Below, in pieces: positions 8,322 to 18,400 of a stretch of 64,000 nucleotides of DNA (positions are counted from its first letter, which is position 1; the number at the start of each line of letters is the position of its first letter). Origin of the DNA: Flavobacterium limnophilum (GTDB lineage: Bacteria; Bacteroidota; Bacteroidia; Flavobacteriales; Flavobacteriaceae); the NCBI RefSeq assembly GCF_027111315.2, contig NZ_CP114289.2, positions 2,790,001 through 2,854,000 of the forward strand. The letters run 5' to 3'. The translations under genes were made by a program, and so were the position numbers. The notes under the pieces are model-generated. The model saw nothing but the letters and a program-made list of their open reading frames with translations. It ran no database searches and was not told the origin of the DNA.

Positions 8322-8975
8322 ATGGACGATGAATTAATGGGAACCATCAAACTTTTCGCAGGTAGTTTTGCACCTGTAGGCTATTTCACTTGTGAAGGAC
8401 AAACTTTAGCAATCAGAAATTATACTGCACTTTTTGCCATCTTAGGAACCTATTATGGCGGAGATGGTGTAAATACTTTTAAATTACCTGACTTGCGTGG
8501 TGCTTTTCCAACACAATGCACCAACACACCAGGCGTACACCCAGGAGGCACTTATTCTCTTGGAGAAACTGGTGGAGCACAGGCTGCGACCATTACAGCA
8601 GTAAACATGCCACCTCACACTCACACCATAGTAAAAGGATCAGGAACCAACATAACTGGAAATGTATCGGTAACCACCACATTACAAGCCAGCACTAGTC
8701 CAGGAGCAAATTCAACTCCTTCTGCAATCAATAATGCTTTAGGAAAAACGGTTGATACCAATGGCAATAGTGACCCTAATTTGTACACTAATGCCGCACC
8801 GAGTCAAAATTTAGCAGGAATTAGTTCAACAGCTAGCAATAATTTAAATTTTGACCCAACAGGCTTACAATTGACTCCTTGGGGTTCTGGACCAATGCCC
8901 TTGCCAACATTACCGCCTTTTGTGGCTATGCAGTATATTATATGCTATCAGGGAATCTTTCCTTCAAGACCATAA
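8322..8975 (+). CDS. Tail-collar-domain protein (microcystin-dependent-protein type)
   Basis: A 217-residue protein whose first 65 residues are a phage tail collar domain (PF07484). It begins MGTIKLFAGSFAPVGYFTCE with the conserved QTLAIRNYTALFAILGTYYG and FKLPDLRGAF blocks. A histidine-rich turn PPHTHTI follows, then a Gly/Asn/Ser/Thr-rich region and a closing domain ending MQYIICYQGIFPSRP. No other phage structural gene is nearby. It belongs with the chromosomal 'microcystin-dependent protein' type seen in many Bacteroidota rather than a prophage. The role is unknown. No signal peptide is visible. A strong terminator follows. Confidence 0.88.
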   Translation: MDDELMGTIKLFAGSFAPVGYFTCEGQTLAIRNYTALFAILGTYYGGDGVNTFKLPDLRGAFPTQCTNTPGVHPGGTYSLGETGGAQAATITAVNMPPHTHTIVKGSGTNITGNVSVTTTLQASTSPGANSTPSAINNALGKTVDTNGNSDPNLYTNAAPSQNLAGISSTASNNLNFDPTGLQLTPWGSGPMPLPTLPPFVAMQYIICYQGIFPSRP

Positions 8976-8982
8976 TAAATAT

Positions 8983-9020
8983 AAAAAAAATGGACTATTG
9001 AATAATAGTCCATTTTTTTT
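8983..9020 (+). terminator. Intrinsic terminator after the collar-domain gene
   Basis: The stem TGGACTATT (8991-8999) pairs with AATAGTCCA (9004-9012). It is flanked by an A-run on the left and eight T residues on the right, so it could act in both directions. The -7 box TATCTTTG of the next gene starts immediately after it at 9022. Confidence 0.85.
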
Positions 9021-9051
9021 ATATCTTTGATAATAAACACATTAACAAGTT

Positions 9052-12000
9052 ATGATAAAAAAACTACTTCTCATTGGATGTTTTCTAAGTTTGTTTTCAT
9101 CCTCACTAGCCCAAACCACTTTATCTCCAGGCGACATAGCTATTATTGGAGTAAATTACGACACTTCTCCTTACTATGAACTTACAATAGTAACCCTTGC
9201 TCCCATTGCCGCTAACACACAAATTAGAATTAGTGATTATTGGTATAATGAGAACACCCTAAACAAACTGACCAACGTTCAAGCTAGTTCAGGCAACGCA
9301 GTCCTGACATCAGAAGGGGCTATTTTATGGCAACCCCTCTCCGCTATTCCAGCAGGCACTCTATACAAAATAAGTATTTTGCAAGGGGGCAATACAGTTA
9401 TCGGCTTACCCGGTAACGTTTCTGTTACTGGTTGGTCAACAGCTGCCGGTACTCCTTCAAGTCAAGGAGGTGACAACTGGTTCATCTATCAGGGCACTAG
9501 TGTAACAGATGTTACCAATTTTGTTTTTCTTTGGGGAAATGGTTCTAATGCTATAATAAATAATACTGCTATTGTTCCTAGTCAATTTGTAACTCCAGGA
9601 AGTATCAGTTCACTATGGGGAACTAGCGATTTAAGTAATAACAATGTAACTTATCTACCTCCAAGTTTAACCTTAGGCACCAATGCCATTGCATTGACTG
9701 TTGATCCAAATATTAATGGTGGGATTGGTTTTCATGCAGACAACAATATCTATACAGGTACAAAATCAGGTACAAAAGCAGCATTACTAACTGCAATTTG
9801 TAACAAGGATAACTGGGACGGCAATGAGACTACAACTTATGACATCACTCCAGGAGGAGCAAACTTCTCTGGAATTAATCCAATTTTCACCGTAACAGGT
9901 GCCAATAGCGCACCAACTGATATAGCACTTACTGCTTCATCTATTAATGAAAATGTGGCGGCCAATTCAACCGTGGGAACATTGAGTTCCACCGATGTTG
10001 ATGCGGGAAATACTTTCACTTATACCTTGGTGGCCGGAACAGGAAGCACGGACAACGCTTCTTTCAACATCAGCGGTTCGAGTTTGAGAATCACGGCTAG
10101 TCCTGATTTCGAAACCAAGTCTTCCTACTCCGTTCGAGTTAGAACAACGGATCAAGGGTTGTTGTTCTTCGAAAAAACATTTACCATCACCATCAACGAC
10201 TTGAACGAAGCCCCAACCGACATGGCAATTTCGGCTTCTTCAATCAACGAAAATGTGGCGGCCAATTCCACCGTGGGAACCTTGTCTTCCACGGATGCCG
10301 ATGCTGCAAACACGTTTACCTATACTTTGGTTGCTGGAGCAGGAAGCACGGACAACGCTTCTTTCAACATCAGCGGTTCGAGTTTGAGAATCACGGCTAG
10401 CCCTGATTTTGAAACCAAATCATCCTACTCCGTTCGCGTGAGAACAACGGATCAAGGGTTGTTGTTCTTCGAAAAAACATTTACCATCACCATCAACGAC
10501 TTGAATGAAGCCCCAACCGACATGGCAATTTCGGCTTCTTCAATCAACGAAAATGTGGCGGCCAATTCCACCGTGGGAACCTTGTCTTCCACGGATGCCG
10601 ATGCTGCAAACACGTTTACCTATACTTTGGTTGCTGGAACAGGAAGCACGGACAACGCTTCTTTCAACATCAGCGGTTTGAGTTTGAGAATCACGGCTAG
10701 TCCCGATTTCGAAACCAAATCATCCTACTCCGTTCGTGTGAGAACAACGGATCAAGGGTTGTTGTTTTTCGAAAAAGCATTTACCATCACCATCAACGAC
10801 TTGAATGAAGCTCCAACCGACATGGCAATTTCGGCTTCTTCAATCAACGAAAATGTGGCGGCCAATTCCACCGTGGGAACCTTGTCTTCTACCGATGCCG
10901 ATGCTGCAAACACGTTTACCTATACTTTGGTAGCGGGAACAGGAAGCACGGACAACGCTTCTTTCAACATCAGCGGTTCGAGTTTGAGAATCACGGCTAG
11001 TCCCGATTTCGAAACCAAGTCTTCCTACTCCGTTCGCGTGAGAACAACGGATCAAGGGTTGTTGTTCTTCGAAAAAACATTTACCATCACCATCAACGAC
11101 TTGAATGAAGCCCCAACCGACATTGCTATTTCTGCTTCGGCTATCAACGAAAACGTGGCGGCCAATTCAACCGTGGGAACCTTGTCTTCTACCGATGCCG
11201 ATGCTGCAAACACGTTTACTTATACCTTGGTTGCTGGAACAGGAAGCACGGACAACGCTGCTTTCAACATCAGCGGTTCGAGTTTGAGAATCACGGCTAG
11301 TCCCGATTTCGAAACCAAATCATCCTACTCCGTTCGCGTGAGAACAACGGATCAAGGGTTGTTGTTTTTCGAAAAAACATTTACCATCACCATCAACGAC
11401 TTGAATGAAGCCCCAACCGATATGGCAATTTCGGCTTCATCCATCAACGAAAATGTGGCGGCCAATTCCACCGTGGGAACCTTGTCTTCCACGGATGCCG
11501 ATGCTGCAAACACGTTTACCTATACTTTGGTTGCTGGAACAGGAAGCACGGACAACGCTTCTTTCAACATCAGCGGTTCGAGTTTGAGAATCACGGCTAG
11601 TCCCGATTTCGAAACCAAATCATCCTACTCCGTTCGTGTGAGAACAACGGATCAAGGGTTGTTGTTTTTCGAAAAAGCATTTACCATCACCATCAACGAC
11701 TTGAATGAAGCTCCAACCGACATTGCTCTTTCTGCTTCGGCTATCAACGAAAATGTTGTGGCCAATTCCACCGTGGGAACTTTGTCTTCTACCGATGTGG
11801 ATGCTGCAAACACGTTTACATATACCTTGGTGGCCGGAACAGGAAGCACGGACAACGCTTCTTTCAACATCAGCGGTTCGAGTTTGAGAATCACGGCTAG
11901 TCCCGATTTCGAAACCAAATCATCCTACTCCGTTCGCGTGAGAACAACGGATCAAGGGTTGTTGTTCTTCGAAAAAACATTTACCATCACCATCAACGAC

Positions 12001-13362
12001 TTGAATGAAGCCCCAACCGACATTGCTATTTCTGCTTCGGCTATCAACGAAAACGTGGCGGCCAATTCAACCGTGGGAACCTTGTCTTCTACCGATGCCG
12101 ATGCTGCAAACACGTTTACTTATACCTTGGTTGCTGGAACAGGAAGCACGGACAACGCTGCTTTCAACATCAGCGGTTCGAGTTTGAGAATCACGGCTAG
12201 TCCCGATTTCGAAACCAAATCATCCTACTCCGTTCGTGTGAGAACAACGGATCAAGGGTTGTTGTTTTTCGAAAAAGCATTTACCATCACCATCAACGAC
12301 TTGAATGAAGCTCCAACCGACATTGCTCTTTCTGCTTCGGCTATCAACGAAAATGTTGTGGCCAATTCCACCGTGGGAACTTTGTCTTCTACCGATGTGG
12401 ATGCTGCAAACACGTTTACCTATACTTTGGTTGCTGGAACAGGAAGCACGGACAACGCTTCTTTCAACATCAGCGGTTCGAGTTTGAGAATCACGGCTAG
12501 TCCCGATTTCGAAACCAAATCATCCTACTCCGTTCGTGTGAGAACAACGGATCAAGGGTTGTTGTTTTTCGAAAAAGCATTTACCATCACCATCAACGAC
12601 TTGAATGAAGCTCCAACCGACATTGCTCTTTCTGCTTCGGCTATCAACGAAAATGTTGTGGCCAATTCCACCGTGGGAACTTTGTCTTCTACCGATGTGG
12701 ATGCTGCAAACACGTTTACCTATACTTTGGTAGCGGGAACAGGAAGCACGGACAACGCTGCTTTCAACATCAGCGGTTCGAGTTTGAGAATCACGGCTAG
12801 TCCCGATTTCGAAACCAAGTCATCCTACTCCGTTCGCGTGAGAACAACGGATCAAGGGTTGTTGTTCTTCGAAAAAACATTTACCATCACCGTGAATGAT
12901 TTATGTGATTTAGACAATACCGTTACTCAATCAGCTGGAATATTGACGGCGACCCAAACTGGAGCCACTTACCAATGGTATAAATGTTCTGACAATTCCC
13001 TTGTTGGAACCAACAGCAATACTTATACTCCAACAGTAGTGGGTGACTACAAAGTTGACATTACTTCTGGAAGTTGTACCGTGACATCAACTTGTGTTAC
13101 AGTGACAACATTAGGAAATACGACCTTTGAAACCAATTCAAAATTTGTATTATACCCTAATCCGAGTTCCGGAATTGTAAATATAAATTCCGAGGCCGAT
13201 GGCGATTTCCAAATTCTAAACCAATTAGGTCAAGTAATGAAAACGTTCAAAGTGAATGCCAATGTGATTAATACAATAGAGGCAGAAAACCTTACTGACG
13301 GTATTTATTTTGTAAAAGATTCCAACAAAAACAAATCTTACAAGCTTATCATCAAAAAATAG
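9052..13362 (+). CDS. Large secreted surface protein with ten cadherin-like repeats and a type IX sorting domain
   Basis: A 1436-residue protein. It has a signal peptide (MIKKLLLIGCFLSLFSSSLA), then an N-terminal domain of about 265 residues with Gly/Asn-rich beta sequence. Ten 100-residue repeats of cadherin-like type follow (each with INENV, GTLSSTD, FTYTLV, SYSVRVRTTD and FTITINDLNE), about residues 287-1285. A cysteine-containing Ig-like linker comes next. The C-terminal sorting domain is LYPNPSSGIVNI to SYKLIIKK, which directs export by the type IX secretion system and surface attachment. The D-x-D/NDLNE blocks probably bind calcium. TATCTTTG at 9022-9029 is the likely promoter. It is probably an adhesin; the ligand is unknown. 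Confidence 0.9.
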   Translation: MIKKLLLIGCFLSLFSSSLAQTTLSPGDIAIIGVNYDTSPYYELTIVTLAPIAANTQIRISDYWYNENTLNKLTNVQASSGNAVLTSEGAILWQPLSAIPAGTLYKISILQGGNTVIGLPGNVSVTGWSTAAGTPSSQGGDNWFIYQGTSVTDVTNFVFLWGNGSNAIINNTAIVPSQFVTPGSISSLWGTSDLSNNNVTYLPPSLTLGTNAIALTVDPNINGGIGFHADNNIYTGTKSGTKAALLTAICNKDNWDGNETTTYDITPGGANFSGINPIFTVTGANSAPTDIALTASSINENVAANSTVGTLSSTDVDAGNTFTYTLVAGTGSTDNASFNISGSSLRITASPDFETKSSYSVRVRTTDQGLLFFEKTFTITINDLNEAPTDMAISASSINENVAANSTVGTLSSTDADAANTFTYTLVAGAGSTDNASFNISGSSLRITASPDFETKSSYSVRVRTTDQGLLFFEKTFTITINDLNEAPTDMAISASSINENVAANSTVGTLSSTDADAANTFTYTLVAGTGSTDNASFNISGLSLRITASPDFETKSSYSVRVRTTDQGLLFFEKAFTITINDLNEAPTDMAISASSINENVAANSTVGTLSSTDADAANTFTYTLVAGTGSTDNASFNISGSSLRITASPDFETKSSYSVRVRTTDQGLLFFEKTFTITINDLNEAPTDIAISASAINENVAANSTVGTLSSTDADAANTFTYTLVAGTGSTDNAAFNISGSSLRITASPDFETKSSYSVRVRTTDQGLLFFEKTFTITINDLNEAPTDMAISASSINENVAANSTVGTLSSTDADAANTFTYTLVAGTGSTDNASFNISGSSLRITASPDFETKSSYSVRVRTTDQGLLFFEKAFTITINDLNEAPTDIALSASAINENVVANSTVGTLSSTDVDAANTFTYTLVAGTGSTDNASFNISGSSLRITASPDFETKSSYSVRVRTTDQGLLFFEKTFTITINDLNEAPTDIAISASAINENVAANSTVGTLSSTDADAANTFTYTLVAGTGSTDNAAFNISGSSLRITASPDFETKSSYSVRVRTTDQGLLFFEKAFTITINDLNEAPTDIALSASAINENVVANSTVGTLSSTDVDAANTFTYTLVAGTGSTDNASFNISGSSLRITASPDFETKSSYSVRVRTTDQGLLFFEKAFTITINDLNEAPTDIALSASAINENVVANSTVGTLSSTDVDAANTFTYTLVAGTGSTDNAAFNISGSSLRITASPDFETKSSYSVRVRTTDQGLLFFEKTFTITVNDLCDLDNTVTQSAGILTATQTGATYQWYKCSDNSLVGTNSNTYTPTVVGDYKVDITSGSCTVTSTCVTVTTLGNTTFETNSKFVLYPNPSSGIVNINSEADGDFQILNQLGQVMKTFKVNANVINTIEAENLTDGIYFVKDSNKNKSYKLIIKK
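9909..12900 (+). repeat. Ten tandem 300-bp repeats in the adhesin gene
   Basis: The period is exactly 300 bp (units start at 9909, 10209, 10509 and so on to 12609) and the units are almost identical in DNA as well as protein. Unit 1 is the most diverged. Units differ mainly in the opening block (MAISASS, IAISASA or IALSASA). Units 5 and 8 share the same opening variant, and units 7, 9 and 10 share another (IALSASA with NVVANS), which indicates block duplication or conversion among units. Confidence 0.95.
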
Positions 13363-13381
13363 TTTGACTCATTCCTAAATA

Positions 13382-13418
13382 GAAACTGTCCGAGAAGCAA
13401 TTTTCGGGCAGTTTTTTT
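13382..13418 (+). terminator. Intrinsic terminator after the adhesin gene
   Basis: AAACTGTCCGA is followed after a short loop by TTCGGGCAGTT and a run of seven T. The stem has one mismatch. It lies 20 nt past the stop codon and before the cas1 promoter region. The remaining 150 bp up to cas1 hold no gene and no clear TAnnTTTG box. Confidence 0.75.
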
Positions 13419-13564
13419 GCTTTAAATGGACAAAACCTGTTTTCACCAAAAAGACTTCAAGTCACTAAATTAAAGCATTTTACGGTTTCCCGTAAAGAAC
13501 CTACTTTATTTATTCTTTATTTTACATAACTTCAAATCAATCATAAATACTAAACATTTGAATT

Positions 13565-14473
13565 ATGATAAAAAAATCAATTTTGATAGAGAATAAAACT
13601 TCTATTACCGCCAAAAACTTGCAACTAATAATCAAATCCGAAATCCGGGAAAGTGCTATTCCCATTGAAGATATTGGCTTTTTGGTTCTCGATCATCAAG
13701 AAATTTACCTCAGTTTGCCGGCAATGAATTTGTTGGTGGAGAACAATACTTCGGTAATTATTTGCGGCAAAAATCATTTACCCAACGGAATGTTTCTCAA
13801 CCTCAACAGCCACCACATTCAACAAGAGGTTTTCAAAAACCAAATTGAAGCTTCCATTCCGCTAAAAAAACAATTGTGGCAACAAACCATTGTCGAGAAA
13901 ATAACGAATCAAGGGATTCTTTTGACAAAAATTACTCCAAATAAAAACACTCTTGAATTCTTGGCCAGCAAAGTTTTGAGTGGCGACACTACCAATATGG
14001 AAGGCGTGGCAGCAAGCCAATATTGGAAAACCTTTTTTGACACCCATGACATCAATTTCAGGAGAGAACGTTTTGGCGATTATCCCAATAATTTCCTCAA
14101 TTACGGCTATGCGATTCTTCGTGCCGCTACCGCCAGGGCTTTGTCGGGAAGCGGATTATTGAACACCCTGGGCATTCATCACAAAAGCAAATACAACGCT
14201 TTTGCCCTCGCCGATGATATCATGGAACCCTTCCGACCCTTGGTGGACGAAAAGGTTTTTGAAATTATGCAACAATACGACGAACAGGAATTAAACACCA
14301 AAATCAAGGCCGAACTGTTGCAGGTATTGACCCGAACCGTTTATTTCAAAGACGAAAAAAGCCCGTTGATGGTAGCCTTGCAAAAAACAGCCAGCTCCTT
14401 GCAACAATGCTTTATGGGAAACAGAAAAAAAATCAAATACCCCAAATTATGGAACTTAACGCCTACCGAATAA
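13565..14473 (+). CDS. cas1: CRISPR-associated endonuclease Cas1, type II
   Basis: A 302-residue Cas1 of the type II (NMENI) family, full length. Predicted metal ligands are Glu146 (in TNMEGVAASQYW), His205/His206 (in LGIHHKSKYN) and Glu221 (in ADDIMEPFRP). The N-terminal beta domain shows the family pattern DIGFLVLDH...LPAMNLLVENNTSVIICG. With Cas2 it forms the integrase that inserts new spacers. It overlaps cas2 by 25 bp, so the two are translated together. Unlike the usual type II-C order cas9-cas1-cas2, cas9 lies 8.8 kb away, on the other side of the array and on the opposite strand. No separate promoter box was clear upstream. Confidence 0.97.
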   Translation: MIKKSILIENKTSITAKNLQLIIKSEIRESAIPIEDIGFLVLDHQEIYLSLPAMNLLVENNTSVIICGKNHLPNGMFLNLNSHHIQQEVFKNQIEASIPLKKQLWQQTIVEKITNQGILLTKITPNKNTLEFLASKVLSGDTTNMEGVAASQYWKTFFDTHDINFRRERFGDYPNNFLNYGYAILRAATARALSGSGLLNTLGIHHKSKYNAFALADDIMEPFRPLVDEKVFEIMQQYDEQELNTKIKAELLQVLTRTVYFKDEKSPLMVALQKTASSLQQCFMGNRKKIKYPKLWNLTPTE

Positions 14474-14778
14474 TGTGGTTGTTCGTGTTTTTTGATTTGC
14501 CGACAGAAACCAAAAAGGATCGGCGAAACGCCTCGCAATTTCGAGGCAATCTCTTGAAGGATGGTTTCTCGATGATGCAATTTTCGGTTTACATTCGCCA
14601 TTGTGCTAGCGGAGAAAGTGCCGATGTTCACGAAAAACGGATTCACAAACTCGTCCCGCCCTTGGGCAAAGTCAGTGTTTTGCGGATTACCGACAAGCAA
14701 TTTGGGATGATTATCAATTATCTGGGCAAAGCCAAACAAGATGCAGTAGATGTGCCAACGCAGTTGGAATTGTTTTAA
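14449..14778 (+). CDS. cas2: CRISPR-associated protein Cas2
   Basis: A 109-residue Cas2. The ATG at 14449 is chosen because it places MELNAYRIMWLFVFFDLPTE at the N-terminus, with the conserved Asp16 at the end of the first strand. An upstream in-frame ATG at 14407 would add 14 residues not seen in the family. Other family blocks are LLKDGFSMMQFSVYIRHC and GKVSVLRITDKQFG. It is the structural partner of Cas1 in spacer acquisition. The stop codon (14776-14778) overlaps tail to tail with the stop codon of the convergent toxin gene. Confidence 0.96.
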   Translation: MELNAYRIMWLFVFFDLPTETKKDRRNASQFRGNLLKDGFSMMQFSVYIRHCASGESADVHEKRIHKLVPPLGKVSVLRITDKQFGMIINYLGKAKQDAVDVPTQLELF

Positions 14779-15056
14779 AACATTGGTTCTTGCCGATTAT
14801 CCCAAAAATAAGACAACTGAATAGTTTCTTTGTTTATTTCATAAAACAACGAACATTGTTTGGTAATAGTAGCTTTTCTAACTTTATTATTAAAATTAGA
14901 ACTTTTATAAATATAGGGTTGCTTGGAAATGGAGTGAATTACAGAATCTACTTTTCTTATAAACTTTTTAGCAGAAATAACACCAAATTTTGCTTCAATA
15001 TAAAGAACAATTACATCAAAAGTTGTTTCGGCATTTTCTGACCAAACCACTTTCAT
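14775..15056 (-). CDS. RelE/ParE-family toxin
   Basis: A 93-residue protein with the RelE/ParE fold pattern: MKVVWSENAETTFDVIVLYI at the start, a helix with AKKFIRKVDSVIHSISKQP, then YIYKSSNFNNKVRKATITKQ and a final strand LSYFWDNRQEP. ParE-like members poison gyrase, while RelE-like members cut mRNA. Which applies here is not decided by sequence. It overlaps the upstream antitoxin gene by 4 bp, as in a standard two-gene addiction module. Its 3' end overlaps the cas2 stop on the opposite strand, so it packs directly against the CRISPR adaptation genes. Confidence 0.85.
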   Translation of the reverse strand: MKVVWSENAETTFDVIVLYIEAKFGVISAKKFIRKVDSVIHSISKQPYIYKSSNFNNKVRKATITKQCSLFYEINKETIQLSYFWDNRQEPMF

Positions 15057-15280
15057 AAGTTATATTTGGTTTTATACTTAGCCATAACTTCTTCGTGCGA
15101 AGAAAATTTTCCTTGCTTGAATTGTTCCTGACTCTCAAGAATCCCTGCTTTTACATGCTCTGGAAGTTCGTCCCAAAAATCAACTTCTTTTTCTTCAAAA
15201 GTAATTTTTGCTTTAATGGCAGTGGCAATTTCCTGCAACATACTTTTGTATTCCTCTTGGGTTTCAATAACTACTCTCAT
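15053..15280 (-). CDS. Antitoxin of the left RelE/ParE module
   Basis: A 75-residue protein starting at ATG 15280 (MRVVIETQEEYKSMLQEIAT). A longer reading to 15355 is unlikely because the added residues are Cys/Ile-rich and lie upstream of the promoter. The promoter box TATATTTG (minus strand, 15302-15295) lies 14 nt before this ATG. The protein is charged and helical, with a central EVDFWDELPEHVKAGILESQ and a C-terminal tail HEEVMAKYKTKYNL that would wrap the toxin. It overlaps the toxin gene by 4 bp. The two form a module between cas2 and the CRISPR array. Antitoxin family is not named with certainty; the role is from context and size. Confidence 0.75.
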   Translation of the reverse strand: MRVVIETQEEYKSMLQEIATAIKAKITFEEKEVDFWDELPEHVKAGILESQEQFKQGKFSSHEEVMAKYKTKYNL

Positions 15281-15455
15281 AATCAATGTTTTTACAAATA
15301 TACAAATTATTACAATTGGGTTTTGGCTTGAACAACTGCAATTGCATAGAAACAAAAAAATGCTCCAATCTAGCCTATCACGTGCTAAAAAGGAGCATTT
15401 TATTTTACGATATTCTTATTTATTCTCTTGATTACTAGAAGGTAACAAGCCAACT

Positions 15456-18400
15456 AATATCGTGTTTTCTAATCTTTAATCAAACCACAACCGCTTACTA
15501 TCTTATTAGATGAAATATCGAAATATCGTGTTTTCTAATCTTTAATCAAACCACAACCCACGGCGAGGACTAACGTAACGTTCGAAGAATATCGTGTTTT
15601 CTAATCTTTAATCAAACCACAACCAACAAGCCTTTAGGGTAATGACCGCCACAATATCGTGTTTTCTAATCTTTAATCAAACCACAACAGAATGCAACGG
15701 TTTTATGAAACTTGGAGCAATATCGTGTTTTCTAATCTTTAATCAAACCACAACCAATTGATAATGTTGATGCTTTTGGTTTTAAATATCGTGTTTTCTA
15801 ATCTTTAATCAAACCACAACCATTTCGAAATTATTGTTCGGTAACCAGAAAATATCGTGTTTTCTAATCTTTAATCAAACCACAACCGTGCAGCGTTCGC
15901 GCCTTCTGGTCGATACAATATCGTGTTTTCTAATCTTTAATCAAACCACAACCACTTGGTCGGGCTTTATCGCCCGCATAGCAATATCGTGTTTTCTAAT
16001 CTTTAATCAAACCACAACAATCGGTAACGACATCGACCTTGACAAGTTAATATCGTGTTTTCTAATCTTTAATCAAACCACAACATCCAAGCCACTCAGC
16101 AGCTTTCGGCCGAAAATATCGTGTTTTCTAATCTTTAATCAAACCACAACTACTGCGCTGTCTTCGCTTTCGAACTCAATAATATCGTGTTTTCTAATCT
16201 TTAATCAAACCACAACCAATATCTTATACAGACATTAGCAGCAGGAAATATCGTGTTTTCTAATCTTTAATCAAACCACAACCACAACCGAAGAATATAA
16301 ATCTTATAATGTAATATCGTGTTTTCTAATCTTTAATCAAACCACAACAATCAAACAATTTCGGCCTTAAGAAATTAAATATCGTGTTTTCTAATCTTTA
16401 ATCAAACCACAACCTTGTCAAGATTTAAGTGCAGCCGGTAAGCAATATCGTGTTTTCTAATCTTTAATCAAACCACAACTTCGTGCCCGAATTCCAAAGA
16501 AAGGGAAAAAATATCGTGTTTTCTAATCTTTAATCAAACCACAACCTGACGATGTTATGTAAACATTCTTGTTAAAATATCGTGTTTTCTAATCTTTAAT
16601 CAAACCACAACTTATGGTGGTAATCCTACTGGAACAACGCCAATATCGTGTTTTCTAATCTTTAATCAAACCACAACATAAAGTGGTTTGCGTCAGGGAT
16701 AGGCGGAAATATCGTGTTTTCTAATCTTTAATCAAACCACAACCCCGGAGCCTTTCGAACCGCCATAGCCTATAATATCGTGTTTTCTAATCTTTAATCA
16801 AACCACAACTTAGACCATAAGAAAGTACCCATACAACCTAATATCGTGTTTTCTAATCTTTAATCAAACCACAACCAAGATAGTACAGTTTAGATTTTAC
16901 AACCCAATATCGTGTTTTCTAATCTTTAATCAAACCACAACTTTTGCTGCTGTGTCTTTAGGATTTGGATTAATATCGTGTTTTCTAATCTTTAATCAAA
17001 CCACAACCAATAGGCTTCACTATACCCTTGCTATTAAATATCGTGTTTTCTAATCTTTAATCAAACCACAACTACAGCAGATGATAACATCATTACTCGT
17101 GCAATATCGTGTTTTCTAATCTTTAATCAAACCACAACTGCTTTGGGGTCTGTACTTTTTTAGCCTCGAATATCGTGTTTTCTAATCTTTAATCAAACCA
17201 CAACTCCATTAGGCCACATTGATTTTATATTCTCAATATCGTGTTTTCTAATCTTTAATCAAACCACAACTTATCTATTGAAGAAGTAACAGATGACCTA
17301 AATATCGTGTTTTCTAATCTTTAATCAAACCACAACCAATTTGGAGACCCAAAAGGAAATATTAAAAATATCGTGTTTTCTAATCTTTAATCAAACCACA
17401 ACCAAGAAATTTTCGATAAAAAGAAAAATCCAAATATCGTGTTTTCTAATCTTTAATCAAACCACAACTGACCGACACTGTTTTAGTAACTTCGCCAAAA
17501 TATCGTGTTTTCTAATCTTTAATCAAACCACAACTGATTCTTCAGCCAATCTCAACAAGTTCATAATATCGTGTTTTCTAATCTTTAATCAAACCACAAC
17601 TGAATTCAGAATGTAAATACATTCCAAAAGAATATCGTGTTTTCTAATCTTTAATCAAACCACAACCCGCGTGTAAGTGGGACACCATCATACCATAATA
17701 TCGTGTTTTCTAATCTTTAATCAAACCACAACAATATATCGAAACCAGTTCTATTTTTAATAAATATCGTGTTTTCTAATCTTTAATCAAACCACAACAG
17801 ACACCGTAACTGCTCATTTTACTAACAAATATCGTGTTTTCTAATCTTTAATCAAACCACAACGAAGACGTTTTCTATAAATCAGTAGAGGAAAATATCG
17901 TGTTTTCTAATCTTTAATCAAACCACAACCAGTGCAGCGATGGACGGCCGTGTATATTTAATATCGTGTTTTCTAATCTTTAATCAAACCACAACCCGTT
18001 GCGATCGCGTCTTTAAGCGGCTGCAAATATCGTGTTTTCTAATCTTTAATCAAACCACAACTGCGGATCAATAAACAAATCTACCTTTAAAAATATCGTG
18101 TTTTCTAATCTTTAATCAAACCACAACCTTGATCTTCTTGTAAATCAATGGCCAATTAATATCGTGTTTTCTAATCTTTAATCAAACCACAACGAATAAA
18201 TTAGCCGATAAAAATGATATTGAATATCGTGTTTTCTAATCTTTAATCAAACCACAACTTTCGAAGGCGCAATTTATAAAGCCGACAAAATATCGTGTTT
18301 TCTAATCTTTAATCAAACCACAACTACGACTTGGCAAATGACCGCTACTGGATGAATATCGTGTTTTCTAATCTTTAATCAAACCACAACTATTTCGACA

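Noticed and set aside
8322..8975. Prophage remnant marked by the tail-collar gene
   Set aside because: No other phage genes, integrase or attachment repeats are nearby; such genes occur alone in Bacteroidota.
9837..12487. Antisense and shifted frames in the adhesin repeats
   Set aside because: They repeat every 300 bp because the gene does, and have no start signals or families.
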